This document shows positions 14,347 through 22,796 of a stretch of 33,591 bases of DNA, piece after piece (positions within the stretch are counted from its first letter, which is position 1; each line of letters opens with the position of its first letter). Source of the DNA: Actinomadura roseirufa (GTDB lineage Bacteria > Actinomycetota > Actinomycetes > Streptosporangiales > Streptosporangiaceae). The stretch is taken from contig NZ_CAACVB010000068.1 of NCBI RefSeq assembly GCF_900659635.1, positions 1 to 33,591 of the forward strand. The letters run 5' to 3'. A program made the position numbers and the translations under genes. The notes under the pieces are model-generated. The model made no database searches, was not told the DNA's origin, and saw only the letters and a list, made by a program, of their open reading frames with translations.

Positions 14347-15300
14347 ATGCCCGCGGCCCCACACCGTGAGGTCGAGCACGACATCGCCATCGCCGCGCCG
14401 CCGGACGCGGTGTACCGGCTCATCGCCGACGTCGGGAACTGGCCGCAGATCTTCGGGCCCACCGTGCACGTCGAGCGCGTCGGGGGCGCGGACGCCTGGG
14501 AGCGCATCCGGATCTGGGCGACGGCCAACGGCACGGCCAAGACCTGGGTGTCGCGGCGCGACCTCGACCCGGGCGCGCGGCGGATCGCCTTCCACCAGGA
14601 GCGGTCCCAGCCGCCCGTCGGCGGGATGAGCGGCGAATGGGTGATCGAGCCGCTCGGCGGCGACCGGTGCCGCGTCCGGCTGCTGCACGCCTACCACGCC
14701 GTGGACGGCGACCCGGACGGCCTCGCCTGGATCGACCGGGCCGTCGACACCAACAGCCGCGCCGAACTCGGCGCGCTCGCCGAGCACGCCGAACTGGCGC
14801 ACGCCGGTTCCGCGGACGGCCCGCTGCTGACCTTCGACGACACGGTGGACGTCGACGGGCACGCCAAGGACGTCTACGACTTCCTGAACGAGGCCGGGTC
14901 GTGGGACACGCGGCTTCCCCACGTCGCGCGCGTCTCACTGGAGGAACCGGATCCCGGCCTGCAGATCCTGGAGATGGACACCACGACCCGGGACGGCGGG
15001 CGGCACACCACCAGGTCGGTCCGCGTGTGCAGGCCGCACACCGCCATCCACTACAAGCAGATCCAGGTGCCCGCCCTGATGTCGCTGCACACCGGGAGCT
15101 GGCTCATCGGCGAGCGGGCCGAGGGCGGCGTCTCGGTCACCTCGCGCCACACCATCCGGATCAACGAGGCGGCGATCGGTACCGTGCTCGGCGGCGGCGC
15201 GAGCCTCACGGAGGCCCGCGGTTTCGTCCGCGAGGCGCTCGGCGCCAACAGCCGCGCCACGCTCGGGCACGCCAAGGCGTACGCCGAAGAGCGGGCCTGA
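14347..15300 (+). CDS. Didomain aromatase/cyclase (ActVII-like)
   Basis: The 317-aa product has two tandem START-like (helix-grip) domains. The first (about residues 5-150) begins EVEHDIAIAAPPDAVYRLIADV and includes NWPQIFGPTVHVE. The second (about 160-310) starts LLTFDDTVDVDGHAKDVYDFL and ends TSRHTIRINEAAI and ANSRATLGHAKAYAE. Didomain members aromatise the first ring of C9-reduced polyketides and go with an ActIII-type ketoreductase, as here. A strong GGAGG precedes ATG 14347. The next gene begins five bases after the stop. Substrate length is not deducible by eye. Confidence 0.93.
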   Translation: MPAAPHREVEHDIAIAAPPDAVYRLIADVGNWPQIFGPTVHVERVGGADAWERIRIWATANGTAKTWVSRRDLDPGARRIAFHQERSQPPVGGMSGEWVIEPLGGDRCRVRLLHAYHAVDGDPDGLAWIDRAVDTNSRAELGALAEHAELAHAGSADGPLLTFDDTVDVDGHAKDVYDFLNEAGSWDTRLPHVARVSLEEPDPGLQILEMDTTTRDGGRHTTRSVRVCRPHTAIHYKQIQVPALMSLHTGSWLIGERAEGGVSVTSRHTIRINEAAIGTVLGGGASLTEARGFVREALGANSRATLGHAKAYAEERA

Positions 15301-15305
15301 CGTCC

Positions 15306-16889
15306 ATGGGGAGGACACGCGAGCCGCTCGACCGCGGGCCGCTCGACGCCGAGGTGGTGATCGTGGGCGCGGGCCCGGCCGGCCTCATGCTCGCCGGGGA
15401 GCTGCGGACGGCCGGGGTCTCGGTGATCGTCGTGGACCGGCTGGCCGGCCCGCTGCGCGAGACCCGGGCGTCCCAGCTCAACACCCGCACCGCGGAGATC
15501 TTCCACGCACGCGGCCTCGACGGCCTGCTGGCCGAGGCGCAGCCGGAGCCCAAGGCGCACTTCGGCGGGCTGACCTTCGACCTGTCGCGGGTCGACAGCG
15601 CGTACGCGGGCAACTGGAAGGTGCCCCAGTACCGGACCGAGGCGGCGCTGACCCGGCGGGCGAGGGGGCTCGGCGCGGTCGTCCTCCGGCCCTTCGAGGT
15701 ACGGGGGCTGGACGACGCCGGCGACCACGTCGCCGTCCAGGTGGACGGCCCGGACGGCGGCCGGACGCTGCGCGCGGCGTTCGCCGTGGGGTGCGACGGC
15801 GAGGACGGCGCCGTCCGGGGGCTCGCCGGCTTCGCGTTCCCCGGCGCGGCGGCGACCAGGGAGCTGCTGCGGGCCGACGTCACCGGCCTCGCCGTCCGGG
15901 ACCGCCGGTTCGAGCGGCTGGAGCACGGCCTGGCCGTCGCCGCGACGCGGCGGGGCGTGACCCGTGTGATGGTGCACGCCTTCGGGCGGGCCCCCGTCCC
16001 GCGCGACCGCCCGCCCGCCTTCGCCGAGATCGCCGAGCTGTGGTCGCGGGTCACCGGAGAGGACATCTCCGGAGGGCGGCCCGTCTGGACGGACGCGTTC
16101 GGCAACGCCCACGGCCAGGTCACCGCCTACCGGCGGGGCCGGGTGCTGCTCGCGGGCGACGCCGCGCACCGGCACCTGCCGATCGGCGGCCAGTCGCTCA
16201 ACATCGCGCTGCAGGACGCCGTGAACCTCGGCTGGCGGCTCGCCGCGGCCGTGCGCGGTGCCGGGGGCGGCGGGGGAGCGGACGGGGAGGAGCCGGGCGA
16301 GAGCGTCCTGGACGGCTACCACGCCGAACGGCACCCGGTCGGCGCGCGGGTGCTCCGTTTCGTGCTGGCGCAGGAGGCCCTGCTGCTCGGCGGCCCGGAG
16401 GTGACGCCGATGCGCACCGTCCTGGCCGAGCTGCTCGCCGGGGAGGCGGCGCGCGACCACATCGCGGGCCTGGTCAGTGGCCTGGACGTCCGGTACGGGA
16501 CGGGCCGCCATCCGCTGGTCGGCCGCCGCGTGCCCGAGGTGGAACTGCGGATCGCCGGACGGGGAGCGGTCTCCACGTCCCGGCTGTGGGGGGAGGGCCG
16601 GGGCGTCCTGATCAGGCTGCCCGGTTCACCGCACGCCGGCGCCGAGGCCGTTGCGCTTGCCTCGGGCCGGTGGCCGCGCCTCACCGTCGTGGACGCCGCG
16701 CCCCCTGAACCGGCCCCAGTGACGGCACCGGCGGCCGAGGCGTTCGGCGGGCTCCGCTCTCTGCTCCTGCGGCCGGACGGTCACGTCGCGTGGGCCGACG
16801 GAGAGGACGGAGACCTGGCCGGGGCGCTGCGCCGGTGCTTCGGCCCGCCCCGCTTGGAATCACGACGGGACGAGAGGCGGACCGCATGA
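15306..16889 (+). CDS. FAD-dependent aromatic monooxygenase
   Basis: The 527-aa product is a class A flavoprotein hydroxylase. The N-terminal FAD motif is VGAGPAGLMLAGEL (residues about 20-33); the second FAD contact is LLAGDAAHRHLPIGGQSLNIALQDAVNLGWRLA. A C-terminal thioredoxin-like region, as in PgaE/RdmE-like enzymes, follows from about 380 and ends in RPDGHVAWADGE. Relatives hydroxylate or oxidatively open aromatic polyketides with NADPH and oxygen. ATG 15306 is the first in-frame start after the cyclase gene; its ribosome-binding site is weak, and translational coupling is likely. The stop overlaps the start of the prenyl synthase by four bases, tying it to the terpenoid section of the operon. 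Confidence 0.92.
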   Translation: MGRTREPLDRGPLDAEVVIVGAGPAGLMLAGELRTAGVSVIVVDRLAGPLRETRASQLNTRTAEIFHARGLDGLLAEAQPEPKAHFGGLTFDLSRVDSAYAGNWKVPQYRTEAALTRRARGLGAVVLRPFEVRGLDDAGDHVAVQVDGPDGGRTLRAAFAVGCDGEDGAVRGLAGFAFPGAAATRELLRADVTGLAVRDRRFERLEHGLAVAATRRGVTRVMVHAFGRAPVPRDRPPAFAEIAELWSRVTGEDISGGRPVWTDAFGNAHGQVTAYRRGRVLLAGDAAHRHLPIGGQSLNIALQDAVNLGWRLAAAVRGAGGGGGADGEEPGESVLDGYHAERHPVGARVLRFVLAQEALLLGGPEVTPMRTVLAELLAGEAARDHIAGLVSGLDVRYGTGRHPLVGRRVPEVELRIAGRGAVSTSRLWGEGRGVLIRLPGSPHAGAEAVALASGRWPRLTVVDAAPPEPAPVTAPAAEAFGGLRSLLLRPDGHVAWADGEDGDLAGALRRCFGPPRLESRRDERRTA

Positions 16890-18040
16890 GCACCGGAACG
16901 GCCAGGGGCGTGCGACCGGACGCCGTCCCCCTCGGCATCCGCGCGACGGTGCGCCACGTCGGCGGTCTCGTCGACGCGCGCCTGCGCGCGGAGCTGCGCG
17001 ACGACCACGAGCGTTACGCGCCGGTCGGGGCGTCCGCGCCGGACGTCGTCGAGGCGGTCCGGACCGCCGTGTTCGGCGGCGGCAAGCGGCTGCGCCCCGC
17101 GCTCGCCTTCCTGGGGTTCACCGCCGCCGGCGGAGCCCCCGGCGACCCGCGCGTCATCGACCTCGGCGCCGCACTGGAACTGCTGCACACCGCCTACCTG
17201 GTGCACGACGACGTGATGGACGACTCGCCGACCCGCCGCGGCGCGCCGACCACCCATGCCCGTTTCGGTGAGACGCATCTGCGCTCCGCGTACGCGGGGG
17301 AGCCGCGCCGGTTCGGCGAGGGCGTCGCCATCACGGTCGGCGACTACGCGTTCTTCGGGGCCATGGGCCTGCTCGCCGGTTCCGGCCCGCAGGCTCAGCG
17401 GGAGTTCTTCGAGATGGCCAAGGACGTCTGCGTCGGCCAGTACCTCGACCTCCTCGCGGCGGCGCGGCCCGCCGGCGGCGGACCCGACCCGGAGGTCATC
17501 GCCCGGTACAAGACGGCCCGCTACACCGTGCAGGGGCCGCTGCGGCTCGGCGCGGCCGTCGCGGGCCGGCTGCCGGAGCTCGGCGGCGCCTTCTCCGCCT
17601 ACGGGCGGTGCGCGGGCCTCGCCTTCCAGCTCCGGGACGACCTGATCGGCGCTCTCGGCGACCCCGCCGTGTCGGGCAAGCCCGTGGGCGACGACCTGCG
17701 GCAGGGCAAGCGGACCCCGCTGCTCGCGTTCGCCCGCGAGCGCCTCGCGGACGATCATCGCGCGCGGGCGCGTCCCGGGCCCGGCGCGGCGGACCTGCTC
17801 GACCGGATCGAGGCGGGGCGGCTGCCCGAGGCCGAGATCCCGGCCGCCCAGGACCTGCTGCGCGACCTCGGCGTCCACGACCGCGTCCGGCGCGAGTGCG
17901 CGGCGCTGGCCGCCGAGGCCGTGGCCGCGCTCGGCCCGGTGGACCTCGACGGCCGCGCCGAGGAGAACCTCCGGCAGTTCGCGTCTGAGGTCGCCGACGT
18001 CTCCGGCATCGGCGACCCGGGCGCACGGGCCCGGCCCTGA
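16886..18040 (+). CDS. Trans-polyprenyl diphosphate synthase
   Basis: The 384-aa product has the full set for trans-isoprenyl diphosphate synthases: GGGKRLRP (64-71), first aspartate-rich motif DDVMDD (108-113), and second motif FQLRDDLIG with the later SGKPVGDDLRQGKRT. It joins isopentenyl units to an allylic diphosphate in the cytoplasm. Tyr104, four residues before the first motif, is the type of bulky residue that limits chain length in short-chain (C15-C20) enzymes. The exact length is unproven. Its start sits in the ATGA overlap of the FAD monooxygenase gene. It supplies the isoprenoid for the cyclase-like and squalene-synthase-like proteins upstream. Confidence 0.93.
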   Translation: MSTGTARGVRPDAVPLGIRATVRHVGGLVDARLRAELRDDHERYAPVGASAPDVVEAVRTAVFGGGKRLRPALAFLGFTAAGGAPGDPRVIDLGAALELLHTAYLVHDDVMDDSPTRRGAPTTHARFGETHLRSAYAGEPRRFGEGVAITVGDYAFFGAMGLLAGSGPQAQREFFEMAKDVCVGQYLDLLAAARPAGGGPDPEVIARYKTARYTVQGPLRLGAAVAGRLPELGGAFSAYGRCAGLAFQLRDDLIGALGDPAVSGKPVGDDLRQGKRTPLLAFARERLADDHRARARPGPGAADLLDRIEAGRLPEAEIPAAQDLLRDLGVHDRVRRECAALAAEAVAALGPVDLDGRAEENLRQFASEVADVSGIGDPGARARP

Positions 18041-18114
18041 CCGGCCCCGCCACCCGGCGGGCCGCGCGAGCGCCCGCCCAGATGATCGCGGCTACTTCGA
18101 AGGAGAGGAACGCA

Positions 18115-19587
18115 ATGGCAGGACAACCCCGTGAACCCGCCGGTCCGGTTCCCGCCGGGCGGGTGCGGCGGGTGCTGCCGCTGGCGACGCTCGCCGGGCG
18201 CACCGCGGGCGAGAGCATGGTCGCCGCCCTGCAGCAGCGGGTGGGCCGGCAGGAGGGCGCGAGCGCCGCGGCCCGGCGGCGGGCCGCGGACCGGTACGCG
18301 GAACTGCTCGGCAGGTCACGCGGCGTCCTCATGAAGGCCGGGCAGATCGTCTCCTTCATGTCGCTGAGCACGCCACCCGACCCCGGCGAGCCGACGCCCT
18401 ACCGCGAGGCGCTCCAGCAGCTTCAGTCGGAGGCGCCGCCGATGGCCCCGCAGGACGCGGCGGCGGTCGTCGAGGCGGAGCTGGGGGCCCCGCCCGGCGA
18501 GCTCTACGCCGAGTTCGAGCCGCTGCCGTTCGCCGCCGCGTCCATCGGCCAGGTGCACCGGGCCAGGCTGCGCGACGGCCGGGCGGTGGCGGTGAAGGTC
18601 CAGTACCCGGGCGTCGAGGAGGCGATCCGCGCCGATCTCGCCAACGTGGACCTGCTCGCGACGTTCCTGCGGGTCGCGGGGGTGATCACGCCGGGCATGC
18701 CGAAGGTCGACACCCGGGCGCTGGTGGCCGAGATCGCGGCGCGCATCGGCGAGGAGATCGACTACGGCGCCGAGGCGGCCGCGCAGTCCGGTTTCGCCGC
18801 CGCCTACCGCGGCCACCCGTTCGTCCGGGTGCCGGAGGTGATCGGGGAGCTGTCCACCCGGCGCGTGCTGACCATGGAGTTCGCCGACGGGATGACGTGG
18901 GCGGAGGCCGCCGGGCACGGGCAGGAGCTGCGGGACGCCTGGGGGGAGGTCATCTACCGGTTCGTCTGGGGCGGGCTGCGCCGGTTCCGGATGGCCTACG
19001 CCGACCCGCACCCCGGCAACTACCTGTTCCACACCGACGGCTCGGTCACCTTCCTGGACTTCGGCTGCGTCAAGAACTACCCGGAGGACAAACTGGGGCA
19101 CCTGGTCGAGATGATCCGGGCCGGGGTCGCCGGGGACGCCGAGCGCACCTGGCGGGCGTCGGCGGCCCTCGGCTCGATCCTGCCCGGCCGCGCGCCCGAC
19201 CCCGAGGAACTGCTCGGCTGGATGTCGGAGCAGTGGCGCCCGATGACCGCCGAGCAGCCCTTCGCCTACACCCCCGAGCACGCCGCGTCGGTGGCCCGGC
19301 GGCTGTTCTCCCCGTTCGGCCCGCACGGCGCGGTCGTCAAGCGGATGAACATGCCCCCGGACGTGCTGTTCTTCGTGCGCATGGACGCGGGCGTCACCGC
19401 CATCCTCGGCGCGCTCGGGTCCACCGGGCACTGGGCCGCCATCCGGGCGGAACTGGACGGCGAGCGGCCGCCGGCGACACCGCTCGGCCGCCGCGACGCC
19501 GAGTTCTGGGCCGCCGCCGAAGCGGCGGGCGACCCGGTGGTAGGGGACGCGGTGGTGGAGGACACGGTGGCGGAGGACGTCTCGTGA
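18115..19587 (+). CDS. ABC1/UbiB (AarF)-family atypical kinase
   Basis: A 490-aa product starting at ATG 18115 behind GGAGAGG. It has the family signatures: KxGQ near residues 73-76 (MKAGQ), the Ala-rich loop FAAASIGQVHRA (about 138-150), the Lys of VAVKVQYPG, then DPHPGNYLF near 296 and LDFGCVKN near 315. UbiB/COQ8 proteins are atypical ATPases linked to ubiquinone synthesis, thought to help handle membrane-embedded prenyl-quinone intermediates. No obvious C-terminal transmembrane pair is seen here. A copy between a prenyl diphosphate synthase and a P450 in a polyketide operon suggests it handles a lipophilic, prenylated intermediate. Its stop overlaps the P450 GTG. Confidence 0.9.
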   Translation: MAGQPREPAGPVPAGRVRRVLPLATLAGRTAGESMVAALQQRVGRQEGASAAARRRAADRYAELLGRSRGVLMKAGQIVSFMSLSTPPDPGEPTPYREALQQLQSEAPPMAPQDAAAVVEAELGAPPGELYAEFEPLPFAAASIGQVHRARLRDGRAVAVKVQYPGVEEAIRADLANVDLLATFLRVAGVITPGMPKVDTRALVAEIAARIGEEIDYGAEAAAQSGFAAAYRGHPFVRVPEVIGELSTRRVLTMEFADGMTWAEAAGHGQELRDAWGEVIYRFVWGGLRRFRMAYADPHPGNYLFHTDGSVTFLDFGCVKNYPEDKLGHLVEMIRAGVAGDAERTWRASAALGSILPGRAPDPEELLGWMSEQWRPMTAEQPFAYTPEHAASVARRLFSPFGPHGAVVKRMNMPPDVLFFVRMDAGVTAILGALGSTGHWAAIRAELDGERPPATPLGRRDAEFWAAAEAAGDPVVGDAVVEDTVAEDVS

Positions 19588-20744
19588 CCGCCCGGATCCG
19601 CGCGTTCGCCGAGGGCGACGAGCCGGTGCGCTACGACGAGGAGATGGAGGTCTACGTCGTCTCGTCCCACGAGGCGGCGCGGACGGTGCTGAGCGACGCG
19701 GGGTTCGTCACCGACCGGCTCGACAGCCTGCTCCCGCGGCTCGGCGGCTTCGACGAGCTGCCGTCGCTGCTGAACGCCATGCTCCAGCTGTTCATGGACG
19801 GCCCCGCGCACGACCGGTTCCGCCTCGCGGTGTCGCGCGACCTCGCCCCCAAGCGCGTCGGCGAGATGCGCCCGCGGATCGGCGCCATCGTCGACGCTGC
19901 CCTGGACGGCGTGGCGGACCGGCCCGTCTTCGACGTCGTCGCCGACGTGGCCTACCCGGTCACGATCGGGGTGATCGCCGAACTGCTGGACATCGGCGTC
20001 GCCGGCGCGCGGGCGCTGCTCGGGTTCGCGTCGCGGATCTTCACCGTGCTGGAGCTCAGGCCGACCGAGCAGCAGCTCCTGGACGCGGGCGAGGCGGTCC
20101 GGGGCTGCGCGCTGTTCCTGCTGCCGTTCCTGCCCGAGCGGCGGGCGAACCCGGGCCGCGACCTCATCAGCTCCCTGGCCACGCTGGAGCTGGACGGCGA
20201 GCCGCTCCCGGCCGAGGAACTGCTCACGATGATCGTGCAGATCCTCATCGCCGGGCACGAGCCCCCCGCCCATCTCATCGTCAACGGGGCCCTGTCCCTG
20301 CTCGGCCATCCCGCCGAGCTGCGGCGCATGCGCGACAAGCCCGGGCTGGCCGCCTCCGCCGTCGAGGAGGTGCTGCGGCTCGACTCGCCGATCGCCTACC
20401 TCAGCCGGACCGCCACCCGGGACGTCGTGCTCGCCGGGACGCCCATCCGCGAGGGGGAGCAGGTCGTCGTGGACATGGTGGCGGCCAACCGCGACCCGGA
20501 CCGCTACGACGACCCCGACAGGTTCGACATCCTGCGGCCCGATCCCGGCCACATCTCCTTCGGCGGCGGCGGCCACTACTGCATCGGCCGCGCGCTCGGC
20601 CGGGTGGAGGCCGAGGAGACGCTGCGGCGGCTGTTCGCCCGCTTCCCGGACCTGGCCCTCGCGGACGAGGACCTCACCAGGCGCCCGTCCGCGACGTTCC
20701 ACGCCCTCGACAGGCTTCCGGTCCGGCGCGGCAAGACCTCATGA
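19584..20744 (+). CDS. Cytochrome P450 with atypical I-helix
   Basis: The 386-aa product has the P450 core: E262-x-x-R265 (EEVLR), a PERF-like region (DPDRFDILRPD) and the haem loop FGGGGHYCIG with Cys333. The I-helix, normally AGxD/ETT, reads A223-G-H-E-P-P228, so the conserved Thr that helps oxygen activation is Pro. Thr is also missing in some P450s that carry out couplings or non-hydroxylation reactions. Without a redox partner in the window, ferredoxin and reductase must come from the host. GTG 19584 overlaps the kinase stop by four bases, and the N-terminus is a little short for the family. A tailoring role is likely; the reaction is open. Confidence 0.91.
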   Translation: MTARIRAFAEGDEPVRYDEEMEVYVVSSHEAARTVLSDAGFVTDRLDSLLPRLGGFDELPSLLNAMLQLFMDGPAHDRFRLAVSRDLAPKRVGEMRPRIGAIVDAALDGVADRPVFDVVADVAYPVTIGVIAELLDIGVAGARALLGFASRIFTVLELRPTEQQLLDAGEAVRGCALFLLPFLPERRANPGRDLISSLATLELDGEPLPAEELLTMIVQILIAGHEPPAHLIVNGALSLLGHPAELRRMRDKPGLAASAVEEVLRLDSPIAYLSRTATRDVVLAGTPIREGEQVVVDMVAANRDPDRYDDPDRFDILRPDPGHISFGGGGHYCIGRALGRVEAEETLRRLFARFPDLALADEDLTRRPSATFHALDRLPVRRGKTS

Positions 20745-20767
20745 GACCCCGGGGAGAGGAGAACGAC

Positions 20768-22795
20768 ATGGACGCCCAGGTGATCGTCGTGGGCGGCGGG
20801 CCCGCGGGGCTGATGCTCGCGGGCGAACTGCGCACCGCGGGCACGGAGGTGATCGTCCTCGAACGGCTGCCGGAGCCGACCGGCCAGTCCCGCGGGCTGG
20901 GCTTCACCGCCCGCACGCTGGAGGTGTTCGACCAGCGCGGCCTGCTGCCGCGCTTCGGCCCCGTCGAGACGAGCGACCGCGGGCACTTCGGCGGCCTGCC
21001 CCTGGACTTCGGGGTCGTGCCGGGCGCCCACTACGGCGCCAAGAACGTCTCGCAGGCGCGCACCGAGGCCATGCTGGCGGAGTGGGCCGCCGAGACCGGC
21101 GCCGACCTGCGCCGCGGCCACGAGCTCACCGGCCTGCGCGACCTCGGCGACGCCGTCGAGGCGGACGTCCGGGGACCGTCCGGCGCGCACACGCTGCGCG
21201 CGGCGTACCTGGTCGGCTGTGACGGGGGCCGCAGCCTCGTCCGCAAGGCGGCCGGATTCGACTTCCCGGGCACCGACGCGACCCTGGAGATGTTCCTCGC
21301 CGACGTCCGCGGCTGCGGCATCCGCCCGCGCCTCATCGGCGAGACGGTGCCCGGCGGCATGGTGATGGCCGTGTCGATCGCCGAGGGCGTCGACCGCATC
21401 ATCGTCTGCGAGCGCGGCACGCCGCCGCGCCGCCGCACCGGACCGCCGCCCTGGCGGGAGGTGGCCGACGCCTGGCAGCGGCTGACCGGCGAGGACATCA
21501 GCCACGGCACGCCCGAGTGGGTGAGCGCGTTCGGCGACGCGACCCGCCAGGCCACCGAGTACCGCAGGGGGAGGGTGCTCCTCGCGGGCGACTCGGCGCA
21601 CGTCCACCTGCCGGCCGGCGGCCAGGGGATGAACACCAGCGTCCAGGACGCCGTCAACCTCGGCTGGAAGCTCGCCGCCGAGGTGGCGGGCTGGGCGCCG
21701 CCCGGCCTGCTCGACACCTACCATTCCGAGCGCCATCCCGTCGGCCGGCGGCTGCTGACCAACACGCGGGCGCAGGGCCTCCTCTTCCTCTCGGGCGAGG
21801 AGATGCGGCCGCTGCGCGACGTCATGACCGAGCTGATGGCCTACGAGGAGGTCGCCCGGCACCTGGTCGGCATGGTCAGCGGCCTGGAGATCCGGTACGA
21901 CATGGGACCGGGCGACCATCCCCTGCTGGGGCTGCGCATGCCGGGCCGGGAACTGGTCGGCGCCGCGGGCAAGACCACCACCACCGAGCTGCTGCACCGC
22001 GGCCGGGGCGTGCTGCTGGACCTGTCGGGCGACCCCGCGCTGCGCGACCTCGCCTCGCCGTGGTCCGACCGCGTCGACATCGTGACCGCCCGGCCGCACG
22101 GCCTCGACCCGGACGACCCCCTCGCCGGGACCGACGCGGTCCTGATCCGCCCCGACGGTCACGTGGCCTGGGCCGCGCCGGACGCCGCGTCCGCCGGCCC
22201 GGTCCCGGCGCTGCGCCGCTGGGCCGGTGCCCCGCTCACGGCCGCGCCACTGGAGGGGGCACAGCGGGGGGCATGGTCGCGGGACGGGGCCGGGCCGCCC
22301 GCCGAGATCGCCCGCCTCGCCGACCGCGCCGAGATCACGGACCTGATCGGCCGGTACACCTCCTCGCTCGACGACGGGCGGTTCGACGACGCGTGGGCCC
22401 GCTCGATCTTCGCCGAGCACGCCGCCGTCGCCTTCCCCGTCGGCGGGCACGAGGGCGTGGGCGGGCTGGCCGACTTCACCGCGCGGTTCATGGGGCGCTG
22501 GGAGCGCACCCACCACCACGCGACCGACCACCTCGTCTCGCTCGACGGCGACAGCGCGGACGTCCGCTGGAACATGCTCGCCACCCACGTCCACCCCTCC
22601 GCGTCCAGGTCCGCGGAGGGCGAGGCCCACTTCCAGCTCGGCGCGCGCCTCGGCGGGACGGCCGTCCGCACCCCGGACGGCTGGCGCTTCGAGCGGCTGG
22701 AACTGCGGGTGGTCTGGACGAGCGGACGGCCCGCCGAGGGCGTCCCCGAACCCCGCCTCGACCTGACCGGCATCTCCATCTCTCAGGAGGACTGA
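20768..22795 (+). CDS. FAD monooxygenase fused to a C-terminal SnoaL-like domain
   Basis: The 675-aa product starts at ATG 20768 after GGAGAGGAG (ATG 20741 overlaps the P450 stop but is less well placed). Residues 1-500 are a class A flavin monooxygenase: VVGGGPAGLMLAGEL, then LLAGDSAHVHLPAGGQGMN and VQDAVNLGWKLA, with the C-terminal thioredoxin-like part ending RPDGHVAWAAPD. A separate domain follows from about 510, with AEITDLIGRYTSSLDDGRFDD and later FRMGRWER-like helices, HHHATDHLVSL and FERLELRVVW, typical of the SnoaL/NTF2-like fold. Stand-alone SnoaL-like proteins cyclise or hydroxylate aromatic polyketides. The fusion implies substrate transfer between oxidation and a cyclase- or hydroxylase-type step. 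The next gene starts two bases on. Confidence 0.88.
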   Translation: MDAQVIVVGGGPAGLMLAGELRTAGTEVIVLERLPEPTGQSRGLGFTARTLEVFDQRGLLPRFGPVETSDRGHFGGLPLDFGVVPGAHYGAKNVSQARTEAMLAEWAAETGADLRRGHELTGLRDLGDAVEADVRGPSGAHTLRAAYLVGCDGGRSLVRKAAGFDFPGTDATLEMFLADVRGCGIRPRLIGETVPGGMVMAVSIAEGVDRIIVCERGTPPRRRTGPPPWREVADAWQRLTGEDISHGTPEWVSAFGDATRQATEYRRGRVLLAGDSAHVHLPAGGQGMNTSVQDAVNLGWKLAAEVAGWAPPGLLDTYHSERHPVGRRLLTNTRAQGLLFLSGEEMRPLRDVMTELMAYEEVARHLVGMVSGLEIRYDMGPGDHPLLGLRMPGRELVGAAGKTTTTELLHRGRGVLLDLSGDPALRDLASPWSDRVDIVTARPHGLDPDDPLAGTDAVLIRPDGHVAWAAPDAASAGPVPALRRWAGAPLTAAPLEGAQRGAWSRDGAGPPAEIARLADRAEITDLIGRYTSSLDDGRFDDAWARSIFAEHAAVAFPVGGHEGVGGLADFTARFMGRWERTHHHATDHLVSLDGDSADVRWNMLATHVHPSASRSAEGEAHFQLGARLGGTAVRTPDGWRFERLELRVVWTSGRPAEGVPEPRLDLTGISISQED

Positions 22796-22796
22796 C

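Noticed and set aside
13060..14922. Minus-strand open frame (620 codons) across the ACP, ketoreductase and aromatase genes
   Set aside because: It is antisense to three well-identified genes and has no family resemblance.
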